Source: Dyella monticola (GTDB lineage Bacteria; Pseudomonadota; Gammaproteobacteria; Xanthomonadales; Rhodanobacteraceae). From it: 64,000 nt of DNA. The translations under genes and the position numbers were made by a program. The stretch lies in NCBI RefSeq assembly GCF_003363155.1, contig NZ_QRBE01000001.1, positions 124,001 through 188,000 of the forward strand, in the 5' to 3' direction. The notes under the pieces are model-generated. The model searched no databases, had not been told where the DNA came from, and worked only from the letters and a program-made list of their open reading frames with translations. Positions 7,595 through 16,402 of the stretch are shown in pieces (position 1 is the stretch's first letter; every line of letters starts with the position of its first letter).

Positions 7595-9076
7595 TTATGC
7601 CAAGCCGGGCTGAAGACGGCGCGTACCAAGCTCCTGCTCGATATGCAACTCCATGGGCTTGTCGATCTCATACAGAAACATCAGCCCCACGCCCGCCAGG
7701 AAGGGAAGCGAACAGAGCAGACTGACAGTGAGGTGGATGCCGTTGACGGCATCAGCCGATTGCGTGGGTGCATCAGGATGGTAGCCATAGAACGCGAGAA
7801 TGCCCGCCACCAATGCGCCGCCGACGCTAAGCCCTACTTTCAAACCGCACAGCATGGCGGAAAAGATCATGGCGGTGGCGCGTCGCCGGTTTTTCCATTC
7901 GGAATAGTCCGCGACGTCGGCGATCATCGCCCACAGCAGCGGAATGGTGATGCCGTAGAAAAAGCCGTGGAAGATGTACGAGATAACGACCAGGCCAACG
8001 CTGTCCGGCGAATAGAAATAGAACGCCAGCAGAAAAAGGGTCGATGCGAACAACGCACCACCGAACACATCGCGTTTGCCGAAGCGATCAGCCAATCGCT
8101 TGGAAAAGCCAATGCCCACGATCATGAAGATGATGCCCAGAGCGTTGAACAGGCTGAACGCAGAAGTGGGCGCATCCTTCGGCCATTGGAAGTGGGTCAG
8201 GCCTATGCCGACCAGCACCTTGTTCAAGCCGGCGATGAGATCGTTGAATCCAACGTTTTGGAGAAACGCTGCGAGTTGGGCTTCGTGCATGTAGTACTTG
8301 AAGTAGTAGATATACATGCCGCCCTTGAGTGCAAGATTGATGAAAATCAGCACCGTTACGGCGAGCATGATCTGCCAGGGGCGATTCCGGGCCAGATCGA
8401 TCAGATCATCGCGAACGCTGGAACGCTGCCCATGCGTCGGCACGATGCGTTCCTTCGTCGTGAAGAAGGTAATCAGAAAAAACACGGTGCCCACGATGGC
8501 GAATAGCATCATCGTATTGTGAAAACCGCGCGCCTTGTCGCCACCACCGAGAATCAACACCAGTGGCAGCAACAACACCTGGATGATGAACTGCGCCACC
8601 ATCACTGCCACGAAGCGGTAGGACGAAAGACTGTTGCGATCGGCCATGCTGCCGGTGAGCACGCCGCTCAATGCGGAGTAGGGCAGGTTGTTGGCGACAT
8701 ACACCAGTACTAGCAACGAATACGTAGCCAGCGCATAAGTCACCTTTCCCTGCTCGCCCAGTGAGGGGGTGCTGAAAGCGAGCAGAGAAAGGCCGCCAAA
8801 CGGAATGGCTGTCCACAAGATCCACGGCCGGAATTTGCCCCAGCGCGTGTGGGTGCGATCGGCGACCAGCCCGATGATGGGCGTGAAGACGAACGCCCCA
8901 AGCATGCCGACGACAAAAATAACGGTGGCCGCCGTTGCCGCGGGAATCCGGAAGACGTCGGTATAGAAGAAGGCGAGAAACGTTACCAGTGTCTGAAAAA
9001 TCAGATTGGCCGAAAGATCCCCGAGGCTGTAGCCGATTTTCTCCACGGCCGAGAGTTTTTGAGAGGGGTTGTTCAT
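7595..9076 (-). CDS. GPH-family sugar:cation symporter (xylo-oligosaccharide candidate)
   Basis: This is an inner-membrane major-facilitator protein of the glycoside-pentoside-hexuronide (MelB-like) family. I start at the ATG at 9076 (493 residues), giving the typical KIGYSLGDLSANLIFQ N-terminus; the frame is open to 9163 and an ATG at 9103 is also possible. About twelve hydrophobic segments are visible, with the cytoplasmic motif GLVADRTHTRWGKFRPW after the second. Placed between a TonB receptor and an intracellular GH43, it probably imports xylobiose or short xylo-oligosaccharides across the inner membrane. Substrate is inferred from context. Confidence 0.88.
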   Translation of the reverse strand: MNNPSQKLSAVEKIGYSLGDLSANLIFQTLVTFLAFFYTDVFRIPAATAATVIFVVGMLGAFVFTPIIGLVADRTHTRWGKFRPWILWTAIPFGGLSLLAFSTPSLGEQGKVTYALATYSLLVLVYVANNLPYSALSGVLTGSMADRNSLSSYRFVAVMVAQFIIQVLLLPLVLILGGGDKARGFHNTMMLFAIVGTVFFLITFFTTKERIVPTHGQRSSVRDDLIDLARNRPWQIMLAVTVLIFINLALKGGMYIYYFKYYMHEAQLAAFLQNVGFNDLIAGLNKVLVGIGLTHFQWPKDAPTSAFSLFNALGIIFMIVGIGFSKRLADRFGKRDVFGGALFASTLFLLAFYFYSPDSVGLVVISYIFHGFFYGITIPLLWAMIADVADYSEWKNRRRATAMIFSAMLCGLKVGLSVGGALVAGILAFYGYHPDAPTQSADAVNGIHLTVSLLCSLPFLAGVGLMFLYEIDKPMELHIEQELGTRRLQPGLA

Positions 9077-9141
9077 TGCGCGATCGCTACTTCCTCGGGA
9101 CATGAGTATCGCGTCGTTCCATTGAATGTCTGGATACGACA

Positions 9142-9175
9142 CGGCCCACCCAGTTTGCAACAACCGGGTGGGCCG
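9142..9175 (-). terminator. Strong GC-rich hairpin after the TonB receptor gene
   Basis: Ten bases CGGCCCACCC (9142-9151) pair perfectly with GGGTGGGCCG (9166-9175). It lies 28 bases past the receptor stop codon and before the transporter start. No U-tract follows, so it may act as a partial terminator or as an RNA-stabilising structure that keeps receptor mRNA more abundant than the downstream genes. Confidence 0.55.
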
Positions 9176-9202
9176 CTGTTGGACTATGCGTTGAAACGTC
9201 CG

Positions 9203-12106
9203 TCAGAAGCTGCCACGAATACCCAGCATGACCGAGAAGCCCGGCGTGTAATAGGTATAGGCGGCGTTCTCGTAGGTGAAGGTCGAACGCAGATCCGACT
9301 TCGTCATGTTGATGGCATCCAGCGTGATCATCGGCTTGGACGGCAGATGCGCAAACTGGTAGCTGGCACCCAGATCAAGCTGACCGCGTGCATCGGTCTT
9401 GATCTGGCCGAACGGGAGCCCGTTCTGATCGGCCGTAGAGCTGATCTGTGCAGCGTTCCACACGTACGACAGGCGAAGGGTGGTGCCGTAGCCTTCCCAG
9501 TAACCGGTCACGTTGTAGGTGTGGGGCGAGATGCCGACCGCCTGGGCAGGCACGCCCGCACCGATGTTGCGCTGGGAAACAATGGTGTAGTTCGACTGCA
9601 GGCCCAGCCCCTTGAAGATGAAGTCCAGCGGCTGCACCCAGGTCAGCTCCGCACCCTTGATGAAGAGCGTGCCGTTGGCATTGACCTGCTGGGTGACTTG
9701 CACCATCGCCGAATTGGCACCGCCGCGCAGATCGATCGACTGCTGCTGGGTCGAGGTCAGATCAGCAAAGGGCACACCCAACGCCGTGAACGGAACCAGG
9801 CTGGTGCCGTTGACGGTAAAGCCGGTAATGCGTTTGCCGAAGAGATCCACGCCGACGTAACCCTCGTTGCCGGTGTACCACTCACCGCCGAAATCGAGGT
9901 TGGTGGAAAGGTAAGGCGCCAGCTTGGGATTACCCTCGCTGGCGATTTCGGCTGCAGGGTCGCTGAAGTTGAGGCCCGGCACCATCGCGCTGGGGTCTGG
10001 ACGGGTCATCGAGCGCGAAGCGGCCAGGCGCACGATGATATCGTCGGTGGCGTTATAGGCGGCGTTGAACGATGGCAGGTAATAGCCGTAATTGTGCTTG
10101 AGCGTTACGGTTTCGGTCTGGCCGTTCAGCGTTACCGGGCCGGAAACGGTTTGGTCGGTATACGCGTGGCGAACACCGCCGTTGATGCGCAGGTCGTTGC
10201 CCCACAGGTCGTACTTGCCGTTGCCTTCCAGGTACCACGCCCAGGTGCTTTCCTCGATATCGCCGGAGCTGGCGCCCGTGGCGGCAGCTGACGAGGACGC
10301 TGCAATGGATTCGAAGTACGCGTAGTCGGTGGCCGCCATGATCGCGCTGTTATTCGCACCGATGAAGCCGGCCGGCCCGGACGTCAGGTACGCCGGCAGC
10401 GACGAGGCGGGAATGGCCGATTCACCAAAGTTCTGCCATGCCGAGGTATCGACGTAGGCTTTGATCTGGCGCGCGATGTCGTCGTAGGCAACACCGAGCT
10501 TGAGGTTGTTGTCGTCATCGCCCCAGGTCAGATCTTCGCGCGTGCCCTTGTTGTCGGTGACGCGTGTTTCGTTATCGACGTTCAAGCGATACCACGTCCA
10601 GCCCGCATTGGGGTTGTTGAGGTTGACGCTGGGCGAGATGACGGGGTATTTGCCGTCGGTATTGTTATACGTCACCGTCATCAGCGGCGACTGTACAGCG
10701 ATCGTCGGCTGCTCGTTCATGTACCAGCTGCGCTGGGAATAGCCCTGGAAATCCAGCTTGATGTTTTCATTATCGCCGAACAGCAGCTCGCCGCCCGGGT
10801 TGATGTTGTAGAAATGCACGTGCTCGTTGTACGGACGGTCTTCCAGGAACTCCTGCGCATTGGCGAACGTCGCGCTGGTCACGACATCGTTCTGATCGAC
10901 CTGCATATTGGTCGGGATCATCTGGCCGCTGCGGCCGACCAGATCCATATCCAGACGATCGAAGTTGCGTTCCTGCTTGGAGAACAACGTGTCCAGGTAG
11001 AAATGCGCGCGCTCATCCGGACGGAATTCGAACGACATCAGCGCCGACTGGTGATCGTTGGTGCCCTGGATGTACGAATCGCGTCCCAGACGCGGAATCA
11101 AGGCGTTGGCGATCTGCGAGGTAGTCAGGCCAGGGTTGTGCTGCAGGAGCCACGCATTGTTGATGGTTTGTCCTGCCGTCAGGCCCGCGCCAGCGCCGGC
11201 GGGCACCGTGCTCGGGATGATCCAGCTGCCAGCGCCGGGACTGCAGCCGCCGGCGCCGCCACACTGGGCCGCGCTGAGGTTGGGCGTGGTCCAGCCGATC
11301 GTTTCGAAGCCACGCACGTCGTAGTCACTGCGCGAGCCCGTTAAGCCGATCAAGGCGCCAAAGGTATTGTCTGAATTCGTCCAGCTGCCGATGACAGCGC
11401 CACGCGGCTTCACGTCATCGCCGATCGAGTTATAGGTGTTCTGTTCCGAGTAGGTCAGGTGCGTGCCTGGGTTGTCGAACGGGCGCGTGGTGCGCATGTC
11501 CACCACGCCGGCAATGCCGCCTTCGGTCATGTCGGCCTGCGGCGTCTTGTTGACCGTCAACTGCGTAAAGAACTCGGTAGGGAGCAGATCCAGGTCGACT
11601 TCGCGGTTCTGGTTCTGCGAATCCAAAGAGCCGGAAGAGGCCACCGAAATCTGGTCGCCATTGAGCAGGATCTTGGTGAAGTCCGTGCCCAAACCGCGAA
11701 TCTGTACGTTCATGCCTTCGCCATCCACGTCGCGCGAGATCTGCACGCCAGGGATGCGGTTCAGCGACTCGGCGATATTGGTGTCCGGGAATTTGCCGAT
11801 GTCTTCGGCGTAGACCGTGTCGACCACATTGGTGGCGTCGCGCTTGGCTTCCGTCGAAAATTCAATACTGCTGCGATAGCCGCCGCTGACATTGACGGCA
11901 CCGAGCTGTTTGACTTGCGCCTTGGGGGTCTGCTGAGAATTCTGTTGTTGCGCATTCGCCCGCGTTGGCGAATTTTGCGATTGTGTTTGATTCTGCGTCG
12001 TAGCCGTTGGCTGCGACGTGTCCTGCGCCTGAGCGATGCCCGCCGTACCCAACAAGGCAACCATCAATGCGTGCGAGAGCACGGTTCTTGCAAATTGAAT
12101 CTGCAC
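9203..12106 (-). CDS. TonB-dependent outer-membrane receptor (xylan oligosaccharide uptake)
   Basis: A 967-residue receptor that should move large substrates across the outer membrane using TonB energy. A signal peptide ends GIAQAQD (about residue 28), followed by a Gln/Thr/Asn-rich linker. The plug domain (about 70-210) shows DTVYAEDIGKFPDTNIAESLNRIPGVQISRD and IRGLGTDF, and the last residue is Phe (GIRGSF), typical of outer-membrane barrels. It belongs to the large group of carbohydrate TonB receptors common in xanthomonads and Caulobacter. A LacI-type operator lies about 105 bases upstream, and xylan genes surround it, so xylo-oligosaccharides are the inferred ligand. Confidence 0.93.
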   Translation of the reverse strand: MQIQFARTVLSHALMVALLGTAGIAQAQDTSQPTATTQNQTQSQNSPTRANAQQQNSQQTPKAQVKQLGAVNVSGGYRSSIEFSTEAKRDATNVVDTVYAEDIGKFPDTNIAESLNRIPGVQISRDVDGEGMNVQIRGLGTDFTKILLNGDQISVASSGSLDSQNQNREVDLDLLPTEFFTQLTVNKTPQADMTEGGIAGVVDMRTTRPFDNPGTHLTYSEQNTYNSIGDDVKPRGAVIGSWTNSDNTFGALIGLTGSRSDYDVRGFETIGWTTPNLSAAQCGGAGGCSPGAGSWIIPSTVPAGAGAGLTAGQTINNAWLLQHNPGLTTSQIANALIPRLGRDSYIQGTNDHQSALMSFEFRPDERAHFYLDTLFSKQERNFDRLDMDLVGRSGQMIPTNMQVDQNDVVTSATFANAQEFLEDRPYNEHVHFYNINPGGELLFGDNENIKLDFQGYSQRSWYMNEQPTIAVQSPLMTVTYNNTDGKYPVISPSVNLNNPNAGWTWYRLNVDNETRVTDNKGTREDLTWGDDDNNLKLGVAYDDIARQIKAYVDTSAWQNFGESAIPASSLPAYLTSGPAGFIGANNSAIMAATDYAYFESIAASSSAAATGASSGDIEESTWAWYLEGNGKYDLWGNDLRINGGVRHAYTDQTVSGPVTLNGQTETVTLKHNYGYYLPSFNAAYNATDDIIVRLAASRSMTRPDPSAMVPGLNFSDPAAEIASEGNPKLAPYLSTNLDFGGEWYTGNEGYVGVDLFGKRITGFTVNGTSLVPFTALGVPFADLTSTQQQSIDLRGGANSAMVQVTQQVNANGTLFIKGAELTWVQPLDFIFKGLGLQSNYTIVSQRNIGAGVPAQAVGISPHTYNVTGYWEGYGTTLRLSYVWNAAQISSTADQNGLPFGQIKTDARGQLDLGASYQFAHLPSKPMITLDAINMTKSDLRSTFTYENAAYTYYTPGFSVMLGIRGSF

Positions 12107-12211
12107 CTTACTTCCCCTCCCGAATTGTTATGGCCGGAATGCTCATCGCCGAAGGCGGGCACCCCTTCGATGCAAAAGACCACGAGCGCGGCTTTTGCAT
12201 CGGCCAGCGAA

Positions 12212-12225
12212 AGGTAGCGCTAACA
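12212..12225. promoter_or_regulatory. LacI-type (XylR-like) operator, TonB receptor promoter
   Basis: AGGTAGCGCTAACA, a near-palindromic 14-mer with the CG-centred core typical of LacI-family operators. It differs by one base from TGGTAGCGCTAACA, the box I recall for the Xanthomonas xylan regulon. It lies in the divergent region between the receptor and exuT, nearer the receptor. Confidence 0.75.
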
Positions 12226-12376
12226 TTTTGCTCGCGCACGCTGCACGGCAACATAAATTTACCTAATGACTAAAGTCACATAAAACCCGACAAATACGCG
12301 TTAGAAAGGCAAGTTCGGCGAACATCGGGGGTCGCCGAGCGCAGCTGGATGATCCTCGGTAATGCGAGTATGTTAG

Positions 12377-12390
12377 TGATAGCGCTAACA
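12377..12390. promoter_or_regulatory. LacI-type (XylR-like) operator, exuT-xyn10-uxaC promoter
   Basis: TGATAGCGCTAACA, the second copy of the 14-bp operator in the same 370-base divergent intergenic region. It ends 86 bases before the exuT ATG, and bases just upstream (TGTTAG) form an additional half-site. Nothing else coding was seen in 12107-12476. Confidence 0.75.
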
Positions 12391-12476
12391 GTTAAGCCTT
12401 GCCGCGCAAGGCGTTGGCCGGGCGCAGTTTTCATGCTGGAGACGACCTTGACGTCGGCCGGCCCTTTGGGGTTGAT

Positions 12477-13793
12477 ATGAATGATTTGAGCGGGGCGGCA
12501 GGGGTGAGCGTGACCACAAAGCTTGGCGGCTACCGCTGGCGCGTCTGCGCGATGTTGCTGGCGGCCACCACCATCAACTACATCGACCGCCAGGTGCTTG
12601 GCGTGCTCGCGCCCTTCCTGCAGCAAAACTTCGGCTGGAGCGAGCTTGATTACAGCTATATCGTCACCGCTTTCCAGGCCGCGTATGCGATCGGTTTGCT
12701 GGGCACGGGGGCCATCATCGACCGCTTCGGCACCCGTATCGGCTACGCGCTGGCCATTGGCGTGTGGAGCTTTGCAGCGATGGCGCATTCGCTCGCGGTA
12801 GGGGTGGTAAGTTTCGCCGCGGCGCGATTTGCGCTCGGTTTGGGCGAGTCGGGCAATTTCCCGGCAGCGATCAAAGCCGTGGCCGAATGGTTTCCGCAAC
12901 GGGAACGTGCGCTGGCGGCAGGGATTTTCAATGCCGGCTCCAATATCGGCGCCATCGTTGCGCCGGCGCTCGTTCCCATCATTGCCTCGCGGCTGGGATG
13001 GCAGGCAGCTTTTCTTTTTACGGGTGTATTGAGCGCCACGTGGGTCACTGTGTGGCTGATCACATATCGCACGCCGGATAAGCAACCCAAATTATCCGCA
13101 GCCGAACGCGACTACATCGGGCGTGAGCCGTCTGCACCTTCGGTGCGCATTCCATGGTCGCGGCTGCTTCGTCATCGTCAGGCCTGGGCGTTGGCGGCCG
13201 CCAAGTTCATCACCGATCCCATCTGGTGGTTCTTTCTTTTTTGGCTGCCCAAATTTCTGCACTCCGAATACGGCCTGACGCTATTGGGGCTGGGCGCGCC
13301 GCTGATCGCCATTTTCCTGCTGGCGGATGTCGGCAGTGTCGCAGGCGGCTGGGTTGCAGGTCGTTTGATTCGGCGAGGGTGGAGTGTCAATCGCGCGCGC
13401 AAGGGGACGATGTTGCTGTGCGCATTGCTGGTCGTTCCGGTCGTCTTCGCGGCGAAGGCCAGTCATTTGTGGGTGGCCGTTGCACTCATTGGATTGGCGA
13501 CGGCGGCCCATCAAGGCTGGTCCGCCAACGTGTACACCATGGCTTCGGACATGTTTCCGCGTCATGCCGTCGCTTCCGTCGTGGGCATTGGCGGGTTTGC
13601 CGGTGCGGTGGGCGGCATGCTGATATCGACGGCGATAGGTCTTTTATTGCAGTTCACGGGGAGCTATCTGCCCGTGTTTTTCATGGCGGGTTCGGCGTAT
13701 TTGATCGCACTCGCTGTAGTCCACGGCTTGGTTCCTCGATTGGAACCGGCCCTCTTGGAAACCTCTTCAATCATCGCAGGCGCGGCGGAGTAA
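12477..13793 (+). CDS. exuT: Hexuronate MFS transporter ExuT-like
   Basis: An inner-membrane anion:cation-symporter-type major facilitator for glucuronate or galacturonate. I start at the ATG at 12477 (438 residues); the frame is open to 12399 but the operator lies there. The N-terminus RWRVCAMLLAATTINYIDRQVLGVLAP is typical of ExuT/GudP proteins, followed by IDRFGTRIGYA and a GESGNFPAAIKAVAEWFP loop characteristic of the family. About twelve membrane segments are visible. It is first in a unit with GH10 xylanase and glucuronate isomerase, with only 5 bases before xyn10, which fits import of glucuronate released from xylan. Confidence 0.9.
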   Translation: MNDLSGAAGVSVTTKLGGYRWRVCAMLLAATTINYIDRQVLGVLAPFLQQNFGWSELDYSYIVTAFQAAYAIGLLGTGAIIDRFGTRIGYALAIGVWSFAAMAHSLAVGVVSFAAARFALGLGESGNFPAAIKAVAEWFPQRERALAAGIFNAGSNIGAIVAPALVPIIASRLGWQAAFLFTGVLSATWVTVWLITYRTPDKQPKLSAAERDYIGREPSAPSVRIPWSRLLRHRQAWALAAAKFITDPIWWFFLFWLPKFLHSEYGLTLLGLGAPLIAIFLLADVGSVAGGWVAGRLIRRGWSVNRARKGTMLLCALLVVPVVFAAKASHLWVAVALIGLATAAHQGWSANVYTMASDMFPRHAVASVVGIGGFAGAVGGMLISTAIGLLLQFTGSYLPVFFMAGSAYLIALAVVHGLVPRLEPALLETSSIIAGAAE

Positions 13794-13798
13794 AAGGA

Positions 13799-14818
13799 AT
13801 GAAAGGTGCGGTCGCAGTTGCTCTCTTGCTCAGCTCACTAGGCGTGCATGCGCAAGGCACGCCACTTGCGCAGGGGCAGCCAAAATTTCTCGGCTCCGCT
13901 TACAGTACCGCGCAGGCGCCGGGGTTCGCCGATTATTGGAACAAGGTCACGCCGGAAAACGCAGGCAAATGGGGTAATGCGGAGCCGATACGCGGCCATA
14001 TGGACTGGACGGCGCTCGACCAGGCTTATCACTTCGCCAAATCGCATGGCTTTCCGTTCCAGATGCACAACCTGATCTGGGGACAGCAGCAGCCGAGCTG
14101 GATCCGGCATCTGCCGCCGGACGAGCAGCGCCGTGAGATCGAAAAGTGGTTTGCCGCCGTGGCGGCGCGCTACCCGGACCTCGATTTCATCGATGTCGTA
14201 AACGAACCCTTGAACACGCCACCGGACACGAATCACAAGGACGGTGGCCATTACATGCAGGCACTTGGCGGCAGCGGTGCGGGCGGCTGGGATTGGGTCG
14301 TCACTGCTTATCGCATGGCACGCAGGGATTTTCCCCATGCCAAGTTGCTGATCAACGAATACAACGTCACCAATAGCGAAAAAAATACTTCGCGCTATCT
14401 GCAGATCATCACCCTGCTGCAAAAGAATCATCTGATCGATGGCATCGGCGTACAAGAGCACGCCTTCGAAACCACGCCGAAAGTGCCGATGTCCGTGCAT
14501 CGCGCCAATCTCGATCGACTGGCTGCGACGGGCTTGCCCATTTATGTTTCCGAACTCGACATAGACGGCCCAACGGATGCGCAGCAGTTGAAGGATTACC
14601 AGCGCATCGTCCCCGTGTTCTGGAGCCATCCGGATGTCAAAGGCATCACGCTATGGGGCTACCGGCCAGGCCTATGGCGAACCAAGCAGCGCGCCTATCT
14701 GGTCCGTGCCGATGGCAGCGAACGCCCCGCGCTGCGCTGGTTGCGTGAGTACGTGCGCGGGGGCGACCATTCCACCATTGCCGGATCAGATCGCGCCGTA
14801 ACCGGTACAGCACCTTGA
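13799..14818 (+). CDS. GH10 endo-1,4-beta-xylanase, secreted
   Basis: A compact 339-residue family-10 xylanase that cuts the xylan backbone. An AAAGGA ribosome site precedes the ATG at 13799; the long open frame upstream overlaps exuT and is not coding. The signal peptide ends GVHAQ (about residue 19). Family signatures are WNKVTPENAGKWG, acid/base Glu in IDVVNEPLN (about residue 140) and nucleophile Glu in YVSELDIDG (about residue 250), plus ITLWGYRPG near the end. No carbohydrate-binding module is present. It shares its stop region with the following uxaC, suggesting coupled expression. Confidence 0.94.
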   Translation: MKGAVAVALLLSSLGVHAQGTPLAQGQPKFLGSAYSTAQAPGFADYWNKVTPENAGKWGNAEPIRGHMDWTALDQAYHFAKSHGFPFQMHNLIWGQQQPSWIRHLPPDEQRREIEKWFAAVAARYPDLDFIDVVNEPLNTPPDTNHKDGGHYMQALGGSGAGGWDWVVTAYRMARRDFPHAKLLINEYNVTNSEKNTSRYLQIITLLQKNHLIDGIGVQEHAFETTPKVPMSVHRANLDRLAATGLPIYVSELDIDGPTDAQQLKDYQRIVPVFWSHPDVKGITLWGYRPGLWRTKQRAYLVRADGSERPALRWLREYVRGGDHSTIAGSDRAVTGTAP

Positions 14819-14832
14819 GCCTCGTTGAAGCT

Positions 14833-16257
14833 ATGCATACCCAAACCCAACCTTTGTCGCTGCACGAAGACCGCCTTTTCCCCGTTGATCCAGCGCAGCG
14901 CGCCATCGCACGGCGTTTGTACGCCCACGTCGCCAAGCTGCCGATCATCAGCCCTCACGGTCATACCGACCCGGCATGGTTTGCCCAGAACAAGCCTTTT
15001 GCGAATGCGACGGAACTCCTGCTTGTTCCGGATCACTACGTATTTCGCATGCTCTACAGTCAGGGCGTATCGCTGGATGCGTTGAGCATTCCGCGCCTGG
15101 ATGGTTCGCGCGCGGCGGTCGATCCGCGCGAAGCATGGCGAATCTTTGCGAAAAACGTCCATCTGTTCCGCGGTACGCCGTCGTCCATGTGGCTCAATCA
15201 TGTGTTCCATGACGTCTTCGGGCTGCGCGTCAAACTGGATGCCGCGACGGCCGATCTTTACTACGACCATATCACCGAGGCCTTGAAGCGGGCAGAGTAT
15301 CTTCCGCGCGCGCTGTTCGAGCGCTTCAACATCGAGCTGATTGCGACTACCGAATCGCCGCTGGACGAGCTTCACCACCACGCGGCGATTCGCGCGAGCG
15401 GATGGCACGGGCGCGTCATCACGGCGTATCGGCCTGACCCGGTGATCGATCCGGAGCACGAGCAATTTCCCTCTGCGCTGCAACGTTTTGGTGTATTGAC
15501 GGGAGAAGATGTCTACACCTGGGATGGTTATCTGCAGGCTCATCGCCAGCGCCGGGCATTCTTCGCGCAGGCGGGCGCCACCTCGACCGATCATGGCCAC
15601 CCGACCGCGGCAACGGCCGATCTCTCCCGTGCGGAGGCCAGTAAATTGTTCGACAAAGTGGTGCGCGGCGTCGCTACCGCCGAGGACGCGGAGCTGTTTC
15701 GCGCGCAAATGCTCACCGAAATGGCCGCGATGAGTCTCGACGACAGTCTGGTGATGCAACTTCACCCGGGATGCTTCCGCAATCACAACCACGAACTGTT
15801 CAAGCATTTCGGGCGCGACAAAGGTGCGGATATTCCGCTGCGCACCGAATACGTTCATGCGCTCAAGCCACTGCTGGACCGCTTCGGCAACGAGCCCGGC
15901 TTCAAGCTGATCGTGTTCACCTTGGACGAGAGCACCTACAGCCGCGAACTCGCACCGCTGGCGGGCCACTATCCAGCGCTTTTGCTGGGGCCAGCCTGGT
16001 GGTTCCACGATGCGCCGGAGGGCATGTGGCGCTTCCGCGAATGGACGCTGAGCAGTGCAGGGTTCTACAACACCGTCGGCTTCAACGACGATACCCGCGC
16101 TTTTCTATCCATCCCGGCACGCCATGATGTGGCGCGCCGCGTCGACTGTGCGTTCCTGGCCAAGCTGGTGGCCGAGCACCGACTTGATGAAGATGAAGCA
16201 GCAGAGCTCGCTGTGGATCTCGCGTACAACCTGCCAAAAAAGGCTTACAAGCTTTAG
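14833..16257 (+). CDS. uxaC: Glucuronate isomerase UxaC
   Basis: UxaC converts D-glucuronate to D-fructuronate (and galacturonate to tagaturonate), the first step of the hexuronate branch here. I use the ATG at 14833 (474 residues, near the 470 of E. coli UxaC); a TTG at 14815 overlaps the xylanase stop as TTGA and is the alternative. The amidohydrolase-like metal motif SPHGHTDP lies at about residues 40-47, and AWWFHDAPEGMWRFRE near the C-terminus is conserved in the family. The cytoplasmic product feeds UxuB and ManD encoded in the opposite operon. Confidence 0.95.
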   Translation: MHTQTQPLSLHEDRLFPVDPAQRAIARRLYAHVAKLPIISPHGHTDPAWFAQNKPFANATELLLVPDHYVFRMLYSQGVSLDALSIPRLDGSRAAVDPREAWRIFAKNVHLFRGTPSSMWLNHVFHDVFGLRVKLDAATADLYYDHITEALKRAEYLPRALFERFNIELIATTESPLDELHHHAAIRASGWHGRVITAYRPDPVIDPEHEQFPSALQRFGVLTGEDVYTWDGYLQAHRQRRAFFAQAGATSTDHGHPTAATADLSRAEASKLFDKVVRGVATAEDAELFRAQMLTEMAAMSLDDSLVMQLHPGCFRNHNHELFKHFGRDKGADIPLRTEYVHALKPLLDRFGNEPGFKLIVFTLDESTYSRELAPLAGHYPALLLGPAWWFHDAPEGMWRFREWTLSSAGFYNTVGFNDDTRAFLSIPARHDVARRVDCAFLAKLVAEHRLDEDEAAELAVDLAYNLPKKAYKL

Positions 16258-16402
16258 CGCGACGATCAGGACCGACGCGACGCCGCGCCAGCAGTGCAAA
16301 GGCTATCGCCGCGCCGCGTACAGGCGCACCCGGTAGATGTGCATCCGGCGAGGATCCAGCATCAGCTGCCTGCCCTGGTTGCTTTGGTCGCCGGTTCGCT
16401 CC

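Noticed and set aside
8849-10291. 480-codon plus-strand ORF
   Set aside because: It is antisense to the GPH transporter and TonB receptor, with Arg/His-rich composition typical of high-GC shadow frames.
12276-13085. 269-codon minus-strand ORF opposite exuT
   Set aside because: No domain is recognisable, and the exuT frame on the other strand has clear family motifs; this frame would also cover the operator.
14695-16008. 437-codon minus-strand ORF opposite uxaC
   Set aside because: Antisense shadow; uxaC motifs and operon position are decisive.
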